Positions 36,762-44,727 of a DNA stretch of 64,000 nt are shown here, piece by piece (the first letter of the stretch is position 1; each line of letters starts with the position of its first letter). Below the pieces are notes generated by a model. The model did not search any database and was not told the DNA's origin. It saw only the letters and a program-made list of their open reading frames with translations. The translations under genes were made by a program, and so were the position numbers. The stretch comes from Tolypothrix tenuis PCC 7101 (lineage in GTDB: Bacteria; Cyanobacteriota; Cyanobacteriia; Cyanobacteriales; Nostocaceae), in the NCBI RefSeq assembly GCF_002368295.1, contig NZ_AP018248.1, positions 7,465,326-7,529,325 of the forward strand. Reading direction: 5' to 3'.

Positions 36762-38321
36762 ATGACTCCCTATTCAAGTTCAGCAAAAACTTCCACCAAC
36801 TATAATTACCCACTAGAACTAGAGTCTCTAGATTGGGAATTAAAAATGGCCAAATTAGTTGGCTTGGAAAATGAAGATTTACCCTTGACAAGTGATGAAG
36901 AAGCAGAAGAATTAGTTATCTTTGAACCACCAATTGCTCAACCAGAAGCAGTGAAAACTGAGCAATCTCTCTCTTCTAATCCCTTTGCGAAGCTAGGGTT
37001 AGTGGGTACGACAACCTTGGCTGTAGTTTTGGTTGCTGGCGGCTTTTTAACGCAGATGATGAGTGGTAGCAGTCAAAAGTCGAAAAAGAAGAATCTCTCT
37101 CCAGATGTGAAATCGCCGGTAGTGAGTGAATCTCCAAAGCCAGAATTAGAAATAGAGACTCTTAAAACTAAATTAGCGCTGACAGAACAAGCTGAAGCTG
37201 TGAAATTAGCACAACAACAACTTAGAGGTATACAGATACCATCACAGCCAATTGCATCCAGGCCTGCAATTAAAAGCAACGCGCCTCGGATAGTGACAGT
37301 TGAACGTATTGTTGACGTACCCCAGCCTCCACAAACAGCCGTCAACCCACAACCTTTTCCACCACCCCAAATAGTCGCTAGACAGCCAGAGATTAAACCT
37401 GAAATTAAGCCAGCCGTTAACGCTACTCCTAAACCTAAACTAGACCCATATCAAATGTGGACAACTTTAGCTAAGTTAGGGAGTTATGGTCAAATTAGTA
37501 GCAATAATTCCGAAACAGCCAGTACTCCTAATACCAATACTCCGGAGATGGCGCAACAGGCAAATAATTCCCAGCCTGAAGCCACGCCAACGCCAGAAAC
37601 TAACACGGAAAATCCAACAGCAGATTCAACCCTACTTGCTAGCAAAGAAGCAAAACAGAGTGACAAAGCGATCGCAGTTGGGAGTAGTATCAAAGGTGTC
37701 TTAGCAACGGCTGTATTTGGAGAAACGATGAATGCAGGTGCTAACAGCGATTCTGAAAAACCCAAAAACACTTTCGTAGTGCAGCTACAAGCACCCATAA
37801 AAAGTGCAGATGGTAAAGTCGCCATACCTGCGGGGACTGAGTTATTGACAGAAATTCGCTCGCTTTCCGAACAAGGCTTACTACAGCTAGATGTAGTGAA
37901 AGCGATCGCAAAAGATGGTAATGGAATTACGGAACATAGTCTACCATCCAATGCCATGATTATTCGCGGTGCCCACGGTAAACCTTTGCTAGCGCAACAA
38001 TTCCCCAATCGTGGTTCGTCTATTGCGGGTATGGATTTAGGTATGTTTGTCTTAGGTGGTTTGGGTAAAGCCGCCGAATTAATGAATCGGAGTGAATCTC
38101 AAGTTGTCACTACCAATGCTGGCGGTACTGTTGTTAGCAGTACCAATCCTCAAAGCAACCTCTTAGCTGGCATATTAGAAGGTGGGATGAACACCGTAGT
38201 TCCCCAAATTGCTCAACGCAATCAACAGGCTGCTGCTGAAATGATGCAGCGTACCAACGTTTGGTTTTTACCAGCCGGTACAGAAGTAGAAATTTACGTC
38301 AATCAACCAATTGAGTTTTAA
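36762..38321 (+). CDS. VirB10/TrbI-like channel scaffold
   Basis: 519 aa with the classic VirB10 layout. Residues 1-76 are cytoplasmic and acidic, residues 77-98 are a membrane helix (LGLVGTTTLAVVLVAGGFLT), and a Pro/Gln-rich periplasmic linker follows (PQPPQTAVNPQPFPPPQIVA). The C-terminal domain from about 310 is a beta-barrel: SSIKGVLATAVFGE, FVVQLQAPI, VAIPAGTELLTEIRSLSEQG, then MFVLGGLGKAAELMNRSES and the end VWFLPAGTEVEIYVNQPIEF. VirB10 spans both membranes and gates the outer pore. The region containing MDLGMFVLGG fits the antenna-helix segment. AAGG lies before the ATG. No lesion is visible. Confidence 0.8.
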   Translation: MTPYSSSAKTSTNYNYPLELESLDWELKMAKLVGLENEDLPLTSDEEAEELVIFEPPIAQPEAVKTEQSLSSNPFAKLGLVGTTTLAVVLVAGGFLTQMMSGSSQKSKKKNLSPDVKSPVVSESPKPELEIETLKTKLALTEQAEAVKLAQQQLRGIQIPSQPIASRPAIKSNAPRIVTVERIVDVPQPPQTAVNPQPFPPPQIVARQPEIKPEIKPAVNATPKPKLDPYQMWTTLAKLGSYGQISSNNSETASTPNTNTPEMAQQANNSQPEATPTPETNTENPTADSTLLASKEAKQSDKAIAVGSSIKGVLATAVFGETMNAGANSDSEKPKNTFVVQLQAPIKSADGKVAIPAGTELLTEIRSLSEQGLLQLDVVKAIAKDGNGITEHSLPSNAMIIRGAHGKPLLAQQFPNRGSSIAGMDLGMFVLGGLGKAAELMNRSESQVVTTNAGGTVVSSTNPQSNLLAGILEGGMNTVVPQIAQRNQQAAAEMMQRTNVWFLPAGTEVEIYVNQPIEF

Positions 38322-38379
38322 ATATTAATGATGGGGAATGAAGTAGAAAAATGCTTCATTCTTCGTTAGTTGGTTGCAG

Positions 38380-38399
38380 AGACGCGATGAATCGCGTCT
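38380..38399. repeat. Palindromic dispersed repeat, copy 3
   Basis: AGACGCGATGAATCGCGTCT: the same palindrome with a T-to-G change at the centre, here in inverted context (followed by GTACAAGAG). It lies between the VirB10-like and VirB9-like genes. Confidence 0.9.
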
Positions 38400-38485
38400 G
38401 TACAAGAGTCAAGATTTAAAGGCCATTTTCTCCCTCATCCCAATCCCCAATCCCTAGTCCCCAGTCACCTGTCCCCAGTAGAGCC

Positions 38486-39037
38486 ATGAAATTAGCAAAC
38501 CCCCTGAAGAATCCCTATTTCCTACCTCTGGCTTCTGTAAGTTTTGCTGCGGCAGTTTTATTATTAGCAGGACGTGCAGTAGCGCAAAATGCTGTTCTCC
38601 GTTCAATTTTTTCTTGTCAAGCACAAGGTTTAAGTGGAGTAGTACCTACTATTACAGTTTGGTATCAACAAGGTACAAACTTAAGTTTTATTCCATCGGG
38701 AGAGAAGATTAAAAAAGTTTGGTTAAATGATCCATCACAGGTAACTGTAGATTTTGATGGGCCGATGTGTATGCAGTTTGGCGAACAAGCTAGTACAGGA
38801 GATTGCCAAAACTCTGCCGCAAATGTAATTCAATTAAGAAGAATTAAAAAATTAGCAATTCCGGGTTTACCTAATGCTAGTAATACGCTGTTAACAGTGA
38901 TTACTGAAGGTCAAGGAACTAAGTTATATACTTTCCGCATTTTATATGGAGATAGTAATCCTGAGTATCATACTTTAGCGATTTATCCTGATAATACTGC
39001 TAAAAGTGCTTCGCCTTGCGTTAGAGTTTCGCAGTAA
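38486..39037 (+). CDS. VirB9/TrbG-like exported protein, N-terminal domain only (putative)
   Basis: 183 aa with a signal peptide (SVSFAAAVLLLAGRAVAQNA). The mature part reads NLSFIPSGEKIKKVWLNDPS, then VTVDFDG, RRIKKLAIPGLPNASNTLLT, VITEGQGTKLYTFRILYGD. This follows the VirB9 N-terminal pattern: x-F-x-P-G-E-x-I...V-x-x-x-D-P-S, then T-x-L-x-V-x-T-x-x-x-x-Y-x-F-x-L. VirB9 normally has about 260-300 aa, with a C-terminal outer-membrane-pore domain that is absent here. Four Cys in the mature protein might replace VirB7 in stabilising it. It follows VirB10 after 164 bp containing a palindrome. Confidence 0.5.
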   Translation: MKLANPLKNPYFLPLASVSFAAAVLLLAGRAVAQNAVLRSIFSCQAQGLSGVVPTITVWYQQGTNLSFIPSGEKIKKVWLNDPSQVTVDFDGPMCMQFGEQASTGDCQNSAANVIQLRRIKKLAIPGLPNASNTLLTVITEGQGTKLYTFRILYGDSNPEYHTLAIYPDNTAKSASPCVRVSQ

Positions 39038-39271
39038 ATCATGATTTTTTATGAGCCAGTAACACACTATATATACGGCGGTGCGTTAGGCGCTGGGAGA
39101 GTTATTTCGCGACGTTGCCTGTTCCCTTTTCCCTACCTTAACAACTAATTTTGCAACTCCTGCAAGGATTTCTATAGCAATCATAAATATTTGCTGAGGC
39201 AAGACGTAGCCAATTTTATGATAAATTGATGGCTCAAAAATCAATTTATATGGCTTGGTCAGTGAAATTTT

Positions 39272-39592
39272 ATGGAGCAATTTTTATCAGGTATTATTCT
39301 ATCGACTCTCTCGGCTGTTTTTATTTTATCTACATTTAAACTTGCTATATTAGCAAAGCTATTAATTGATGGGGCTGTGGATGTTAATACTAAGAATAAT
39401 TCTAATGTTACGCCCCTGCATAATCTCTATGGTAAATTAACGAAGGAAATTGCAGAATTATTCATTGCTCAAGGTGGAAATATTAACGCTAGCAGCAATC
39501 AAAATTTTACACCGCTACATTATGCGATCGCTCGAATTTCGCTAAATTACTCATCAAGCGTGGTGCTAAGTTAGATATGTATAAAAAAAGTC
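39272..39592 (+). pseudogene. Ankyrin-repeat protein fragment, frameshifted
   Basis: The N-terminal membrane-like segment (MEQFLSGIILSTLSAVFILS) is followed by ankyrin units ILAKLLIDGAVDVNTKNNSN, VTPLHNLYGK and AELFIAQGGNINASSNQNFT. The last unit starts PLHYAIAR and then leaves frame; the continuation AKLLIKRGAKLDMYKKSQG is present one frame over (39549-39590), so a single base has been lost near 39538. It then runs into repeat sequence. It is a truncated, inactive relative of a larger ankyrin protein. Its place at the end of the secretion locus is suggestive, as ankyrin proteins are frequent type IV effectors, but that link is speculation. Confidence 0.7.
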
Positions 39593-40010
39593 AAGGGTCA
39601 ACCGTCCAGAGTCCAACACTTTGAAATGGAATGGCAAAACGATAATTCAGGTATGAGGGAACATATGGACGATAATTCTGATTTAATCTCCAATTTTGAC
39701 CCTTGTACAGACGCGATGAATCGCGTCTCTCCAAATCTTGATTTTTGACTATTGACTCTCGAGCCTGGTGAAAAAATTCTTGCACTTCAATTCTATGCAT
39801 CTCAAGCTCCATATAATAATTGAAGAAGTGCAACAAAAATAAACATCAACCAAAATCCCTCGGCTGCCATCTTCTCTCCAACCTAACCCTGTAAGCGCAA
39901 TTCTTGTATTGCCCGGAAGAGCCTTTTTTGGCAGACACGATAACTTGGGTCTGGTTGGCATCTACGCGATCCAATTCTAAATTTTCATGAACGGGAGAAC
40001 ACTGTAAGCT
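39593..40010. other. Intergenic region before ndhH
   Basis: It contains GGGTCAA-type repeat debris (39595-39615), the palindrome at 39709-39728 and the ndhH leader. No ORF is supported. Confidence 0.5.
39709..39728. repeat. Palindromic dispersed repeat, copy 4
   Basis: AGACGCGATGAATCGCGTCT, the same variant as copy 3, preceded by CCTTGTAC and followed by CTCC as in copies 1 and 2. Confidence 0.9.
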
Positions 40011-41195
40011 ATGGCAAGAATAGAAACCCGCACAGAACCAATGGTGCTGAATATGGGGCCGCACCATCCCTCAATGCACGGGGTTTTGCGGTTAATTGTT
40101 ACCTTGGATGGCGAGGATGTCATTGATTGTGAACCAGTGATTGGCTACCTGCACCGGGGAATGGAAAAAATTGCGGAAAACCGCACCACTATCATGTATG
40201 TCCCCTACGTTAGTCGGTGGGACTACGCAGCCGGGATGTTTAACGAAGCCGTTACCGTTAACGCACCCGAAAAATTGGCAGGTGTAGCTGTCCCCAAACG
40301 CGCCAGCTACATTCGCGTCATTATGCTGGAATTGAACCGCATCGCTAACCATTTGCTGTGGTTTGGCCCATTTCTAGCAGACGTAGGCGCTCAAACTCCC
40401 TTCTTCTATCAATTCCGCGAACGGGAGATGATTTATGATTTATGGGAAGCAGCCACCGGTTACCGGATGGTAAATAACAATTATTTCCGTGTTGGTGGCG
40501 TAGCAGTTGACTTACCTTATGGTTGGGTCGATAAGTGCTTAGAATTCTGTGACTACTTCATCCCCAAAGTTGATGAATACGAAAAGTTAGTTACCAATAA
40601 CCCCATTTTCCGCCGTCGGATTGAGGGAATTGGTACTATCACCCGTGAAGAAGCGATTAACTGGGGACTTTCTGGCCCTATGTTACGTGCTTCTGGGGTG
40701 AAGTGGGACTTACGGAAGGTAGACCACTACGAATGCTACGACGATTTTGATTGGGATGTACAGTGGGAAACCGCCGGCGATTGCTTTGCGCGTTACTTAG
40801 TGCGGATGCGGGAAATGCGCGAATCTGTGAAGATTATTCGCCAAGCTATTAAAGGACTTCCTGGTGGCCCTTATGAAAACTTGGAAGCCAAGCGTTTAGC
40901 GGCTGGGAAAAAATCGGAATGGGATGCTTTTGATTACCAGTACATTGGTAAAAAAGTTTCTCCATCCTTTAAGATTCCCAAGGGTGAAATTTACGCCCGT
41001 GTTGAAAGCGGTAAAGGTGAACTGGGAATTTATATGGTAGGCGATGATAACGTGTTCCCTGCACGTTGGAAAATTCGCGCCGCCGATTTCAACAACCTAC
41101 AAATTCTGCCTCACTTACTCCGAGGTATGAAAGTGGCAGATATTGTGGTAATTCTGGGTAGTATCGACGTAATTATGGGTTCTGTTGATAGATAA
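40011..41195 (+). CDS. ndhH: NAD(P)H-quinone oxidoreductase subunit H (NDH-1, 49-kDa)
   Basis: 394-aa peripheral subunit of the thylakoid NDH-1 complex (NuoD homologue), which forms the quinone-binding cleft with NdhK and works in respiration and cyclic electron flow. It starts [20 protein letters not shown] and shows [57 protein letters not shown] and the end [13 protein letters not shown], all diagnostic. The length is as in other cyanobacteria and plastids. It is monocistronic here, as the ndhH gene usually is in Nostocales. A strong hairpin follows at 41277. Confidence 0.98.
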   Translation: MARIETRTEPMVLNMGPHHPSMHGVLRLIVTLDGEDVIDCEPVIGYLHRGMEKIAENRTTIMYVPYVSRWDYAAGMFNEAVTVNAPEKLAGVAVPKRASYIRVIMLELNRIANHLLWFGPFLADVGAQTPFFYQFREREMIYDLWEAATGYRMVNNNYFRVGGVAVDLPYGWVDKCLEFCDYFIPKVDEYEKLVTNNPIFRRRIEGIGTITREEAINWGLSGPMLRASGVKWDLRKVDHYECYDDFDWDVQWETAGDCFARYLVRMREMRESVKIIRQAIKGLPGGPYENLEAKRLAAGKKSEWDAFDYQYIGKKVSPSFKIPKGEIYARVESGKGELGIYMVGDDNVFPARWKIRAADFNNLQILPHLLRGMKVADIVVILGSIDVIMGSVDR

Positions 41196-41276
41196 GAAAG
41201 GGCTAGAGGCTAGAGGCTAGTATTTTTTACTTCAGCCAAAGCATCAAGTACTTAGCAATTTTTGAAGTGACATTTG

Positions 41277-41317
41277 CTGGGTGTAAGCATCAGAATTTCG
41301 GTGATGCTTACACCCAG
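41277..41317. terminator. Bidirectional hairpin between convergent genes
   Basis: CTGGGTGTAAGCATCA (41277-41292) and TGATGCTTACACCCAG (41302-41317) form a perfect 16-bp stem with a 9-nt loop. It serves ndhH from one side and the SUKH-like gene from the other, and it overlaps the latter's stop codon (41308-41310). T-tracts are weak on both sides. Confidence 0.7.
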
Positions 41318-42120
41318 ATTTGATTTAATTGCTCCCCACATGAACGCTTGAGGAATTCTAAAAAATCAGCAGTAGGGGAATTAGAGCGATCGCCTCCTAT
41401 CCATGACCAAGATTGTTTTTGTTTTTTCCCTGCTATATAAAAAAATGGGGAGATAGCGTAATTAGCAATGTGGAATAATATCTCCCAGTCTGAACTGACA
41501 GCGCAGAAATCGAACGCATCACTAAACCAGAGAACTTCTAAGCCATAAGCGATCGCTAAATTAACTAGTTGTGATGCTGCTTCTTTGGTTATGCCATTGT
41601 AGGCTTTGATATCTAAATGCTCGATGATCATGTGGCGAAATGCTTGCTTGTACAGATGTCCCAGCCAAGTTTCTGACCAAAAAACTCTAGAGTTCAAGCT
41701 TTGATGGAATACTCTACCCGCGATTCCTTCATGACATTCCACTAAAACCTCATCGTCATGCACTCCAAAAACCCCCACAACTAAACATTGCGGTGGCGGA
41801 CTTCTCCCTTCTTCTAAGAAATAACCATAGTACTCGTGCAAACTCTCCAGTTCCGGTGAAGCATCTCTGACAAAAGCACACCAAGGTACGCGATCGCCCC
41901 AATTTGGTTGAGAAGTATCTACAATGAACCCAGGCGCAGCTACGCCCATTCGCAACAAAAAATCACGATAGTCCGATGGTAAACTTAGCGCTGAAACTTG
42001 ATAGACAAGTTCAGCAAAAGCATCGACTTGTGAAGCAGCAGCCCCGCGAATTTCTTGCGGAAAATTCGGGCGATAAAGGCTGACTAGTTGGATAAAACCT
42101 TCAATACTAGGTTTTTGCAC
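41308..42120 (-). CDS. SMI1/KNR4 (SUKH)-like protein (putative)
   Basis: 270 aa, soluble. The segment ALSLPSDYRDFLLRMGVAAP matches the SUKH entry motif (L-P-x-D-Y-x-x-F-L) and CLVVGVFGVHDDEVLVECHE followed by GIAGRVFHQSL matches its later strands. SUKH proteins are often immunity proteins against polymorphic toxins. No toxin gene is adjacent, so it may have another role. The C-terminal 100 residues (KAYNGITKEAASQLVNLAIA, then AYGLEVLWFSDAFDFCAVSS) are not part of SUKH and not recognised. It is convergent with ndhH. Confidence 0.5.
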   Translation of the reverse strand: MQKPSIEGFIQLVSLYRPNFPQEIRGAAASQVDAFAELVYQVSALSLPSDYRDFLLRMGVAAPGFIVDTSQPNWGDRVPWCAFVRDASPELESLHEYYGYFLEEGRSPPPQCLVVGVFGVHDDEVLVECHEGIAGRVFHQSLNSRVFWSETWLGHLYKQAFRHMIIEHLDIKAYNGITKEAASQLVNLAIAYGLEVLWFSDAFDFCAVSSDWEILFHIANYAISPFFYIAGKKQKQSWSWIGGDRSNSPTADFLEFLKRSCGEQLNQIWV

Positions 42121-42231
42121 TGTTCAAGTGGGCGTTCAGGGTAAATACTGGGAGGTTAAAGGGAAAGAACAAACCTTTAACCCTTACCTCATGCCTGATC
42201 TATCGCATTGTTTTTGCAATTTGAGATAGAA

Positions 42232-43263
42232 TCAATCAAATTTCAAGTTGGCAATTGCTTGGTCAATATCCAAACTCAAATATTTATCTAACGGCAAATA
42301 CATCCAATTGAGATAAATTTGGGGATCTGAGTTGGTCTTTTGAAAGCCTAATGATGATAGTAGTTCTTCATCATTGGGATGAATTGCTACACAATATATA
42401 TCGCATAGCTCAGGAAAATCGGCTTGCATCTGCACAAATATTTTTTGGACATCTTGTAAAAATTCACTGGCGGTATTGAGCTGTTTGTAAGGCATATCGA
42501 TTTGCCAACTACGAACAAAAACCGAAGTACAATTGCGATCGCCTACATTGGCAATTTGAAATGGATCATGCTCCCAAGTTGCACTCAAGTGTAAGCTATG
42601 GCGTGCTGGGATAAAGAAATTGGCTTCCGATTGCGGCGCTACAGGATACAAGACATAAAACCCTACAGCATCTTGGGTATCACTGCGGCGTAGTACCCGC
42701 ATTCCTGTAGGATATTGTTCTGCCCAACCCCGAATAATTCTCGCTATTCTATGGGGAAGCGCTGTAGCTTTTTTATTCATCCAATTGTAGTTACGTGCTA
42801 GAAACGTTGCTACGGGGATAGCATCAGTTCGGGGGTTGAAGTAATCAGGTATAAGTTGGATCTCATCTGGGGCTAAGGTAGAGTCTTGCTGATTGGAAAT
42901 TAAAGACCGAATGCGAATACAAGTAGTACTACCATCAAAATCTTTTTCAATTAGCCCTAAAGCTACTAGCTTATCCAGCATCATACCCGCAGAGCGATCG
43001 CTTCCCCGCTCTTGTTCGCCATAGAAAACTTCTTGGGCTTCGCGATGGGTACAAGGAATAAACCCTACTGGTAAATCTAGTTCTGTTAAAGGTTGCTGTA
43101 AGCGCTTACCTAATTCTTGCTGTTGTTTTACCAGTAAATAAGCCCATAGCTTCACGAAATATTCTGCACGGCGGCGTGTAATCCCAATCCGTCCTTGCAA
43201 TAGATTAACGTACTTACGCTGTTGCTCAATTGGAAACCATTGTTCAATAGTATGTGGTTGCAT
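42232..43263 (-). CDS. Conserved protein of unknown function
   Basis: 343 aa, starting MQPHTIEQWFPIEQQRKYVN. The frame is open another 84 codons upstream, but that stretch (HTNALCPKRRGGYPSPPTRG) is a translated dispersed repeat; an intermediate Met at 43320 is possible. The N-terminal third is helical and basic (GRIGITRRRAEYFVKLWAYL), with a winged-helix-like part near residues 60-120 (MMLDKLVALGLIEKDFDGST). The C-terminal 100 residues (EFLQDVQKIFVQMQADFPEL, CVAIHPNDEELLSSLGFQK) recall the end of a GNAT fold (late helix and L-G-F motif), but no acetyl-CoA loop is visible. No partner gene. Function not inferred. Confidence 0.6.
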   Translation of the reverse strand: MQPHTIEQWFPIEQQRKYVNLLQGRIGITRRRAEYFVKLWAYLLVKQQQELGKRLQQPLTELDLPVGFIPCTHREAQEVFYGEQERGSDRSAGMMLDKLVALGLIEKDFDGSTTCIRIRSLISNQQDSTLAPDEIQLIPDYFNPRTDAIPVATFLARNYNWMNKKATALPHRIARIIRGWAEQYPTGMRVLRRSDTQDAVGFYVLYPVAPQSEANFFIPARHSLHLSATWEHDPFQIANVGDRNCTSVFVRSWQIDMPYKQLNTASEFLQDVQKIFVQMQADFPELCDIYCVAIHPNDEELLSSLGFQKTNSDPQIYLNWMYLPLDKYLSLDIDQAIANLKFD

Positions 43264-43829
43264 ATAGCTAGACTCCTGACTTTTCCCAGCTTGTGCAGCA
43301 GCAAAGCAGTTAAAATTCATTGAAAGTGGCGGGAAACTCCATCCCCTTGTGGGTGGAGAGGGATAGCCGCCCCGCCGCTTGGGGCATAGGGCATTGGTAT
43401 GTTCTTTCCCATGACGGCAGTTTGCACAATACTGGAAACCAGCAACGCGCTGCCTCCCCCATGCCCAATTCCCAATGCCCAAAAACTCCCTCCCCTTGTA
43501 GGAGGAGTTTTTCATTAGTCTTCATCAGACTTTCTTTATATAGCCGGGTCGCCAGACTAGTAGCCGCCTATAGGGTAGCAACTGGCGCGCGAATTATCTT
43601 CGCCAGAGTGTACGTCAGTCAAAATAGTTTGCCGCTAACTGCTGCACTAATCAACTTAATAAAAACTTCACCTTGCTTCAGGTAAATTACGCAAACTTCA
43701 TCTTACAAGTTTTTACCTCAGCCGCATTGTCAGGCTTACAACCCACTCATTGTAGAAACAGGAGCTCAAATCGCAAAATTCAGTACAACACCTATTAAGT
43801 ATGACTTTCGTGCTGAGTTTTGGAGGAGA
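43264..43829. other. Intergenic region with dispersed repeat
   Basis: 43330-43515 holds inverted pieces of CTCCATCCCCTTGTGGGTGGAG and CTCCCTCCCCTTGTAGGAGGAG type plus a GGGCATT unit; the longer words are given only to mark position. The rest upstream of the LuxR-type gene is unremarkable. Confidence 0.5.
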
Positions 43830-43835
43830 TTGACA

Positions 43836-44504
43836 ATGTTATTTCCTTGTGAAAATAATAACGTAAATTTTGCATCTATCTTAGGCAATAATTTTTTAAA
43901 AAAATCGCTAAAAGATGAAAATTTAGAGTCTGCTTCTAAAGTTGATTTACTACAAGCGATGATTGAAAGCTTTGTAGATGGCATTTTAATCGCCACAACT
44001 GAAGGTAATTTAGTTCATGCTAATGAGTATGCACGTGCAATTTGTCGTCAATTAGCGCACAAAGCAGCTGTTGTTAATCCAATTCCTGAAGAAATATGGC
44101 GTATTTGTCAATCTTTGATTGATAGTCAAGATTTATTTCCAGATGAAAAAATCATCATCGAATCAGAAATTGAACCCACTCCCACAATTAAATTACGCTT
44201 GCGGGCTAGATGGTTACAGCTATGTGTAAACAAACACAATTTTTTATTAGTGACTTTAGAAGATTGCAATCAGTATAGCCAGAGTATTGCAATTGCAGAT
44301 GCTAAAAAATACAACCTAACAGACCGTGAAAGACAAGTTTGGCAGTTACGACGTGCGAACTTTTCTTATAAGGAAATTGCCAATCAGCTATACATTACAA
44401 TTAATACAGTCAAAAAGCACTTAAAAAATATTCATGCTAAACAGCATGAAAAGGAGCATATTACTTTTGCAGATTCATCCTCACCTTATTTTAAATGGAA
44501 TTAA
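43836..44504 (+). CDS. PAS-LuxR-type transcriptional regulator
   Basis: 222 aa. Residues about 35-140 form a PAS-like fold (LLQAMIESFVDGILIATTEG, NLVHANEYARAICRQL). The C-terminus is a LuxR/FixJ helix-turn-helix: YNLTDRERQVWQLRRANFSY, then KEIANQLYITINTVKKHLKN. No receiver domain precedes it, so regulation is probably by a small molecule or redox at the PAS. The ATG at 43836 has GGAGGAG seven bases upstream, which decides the start over TTG 43830. The recognition helix ITINTVKKHLKNI is well formed. Gene neighbours do not reveal targets. Confidence 0.8.
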   Translation: MLFPCENNNVNFASILGNNFLKKSLKDENLESASKVDLLQAMIESFVDGILIATTEGNLVHANEYARAICRQLAHKAAVVNPIPEEIWRICQSLIDSQDLFPDEKIIIESEIEPTPTIKLRLRARWLQLCVNKHNFLLVTLEDCNQYSQSIAIADAKKYNLTDRERQVWQLRRANFSYKEIANQLYITINTVKKHLKNIHAKQHEKEHITFADSSSPYFKWN

Positions 44505-44509
44505 TAAGA

Positions 44510-44727
44510 GTAGGAAAAGCAGAGGAGGGAGAGAATAATGGAGAATTTTGGCGTTCAAATTTGATAATTTAATTAGTGCGTATCAGCTAAAAAATATCTA
44601 ATTTGTACTTAAATTTATCAAAATCTTTTGGGGTGAGATGGAAAGCTTGCTCCGATTGCCCAAGTTCAATGCTGTTTAGCTTATAGCTGACACCCTCCGG
44701 GGTGTTGGCACTTTCTTTTGTTAACTT
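44510..44727. promoter_or_regulatory. cofG upstream region with a hairpin and repeat half-copy
   Basis: 44511-44575 resembles the MITE-like sequence (AGCAGAGGAGGGAGAGAATA, then AAATTTGATAATTTAATTAG). At 44691-44706 ACACCC-TCCG-GGGTGT makes a 6-bp GC-rich hairpin 21 bases before the cofG ATG. It could act as an attenuator or translation-control element; no riboswitch family was recognised. Confidence 0.45.

Larger units (their letters stand above)
29282..39037 (+). other. VirB-type type IV secretion system-like locus
   Basis: Nine plus-strand genes in the order VirB2-, B3-, B4-, B5-, B6-, B8-, B8-, B10- and B9-like, with tight spacing (VirB3/B4 overlap by 68 bp; VirB6/B8 adjoin with none). 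Apart from B9 following B10 this is the order of the Agrobacterium virB operon. No relaxase, VirD4, VirB11, VirB1 or VirB7 is in view. The two flanking genes, rsmH and ndhH, are core. Firm members are VirB4 and VirB10; the rest are supported by topology and position. Confidence 0.7.

Noticed and set aside
37490..38008. 172-codon minus-strand frame
   Set aside because: Shadow of the VirB10-like gene; Ser/Ala/Val-rich because it mirrors Pro/Gln/Asn codons.
29282..39037. Integrative conjugative element
   Set aside because: No relaxase, integrase, attachment site or flanking tRNA was seen, so ICE status cannot be claimed from this window.
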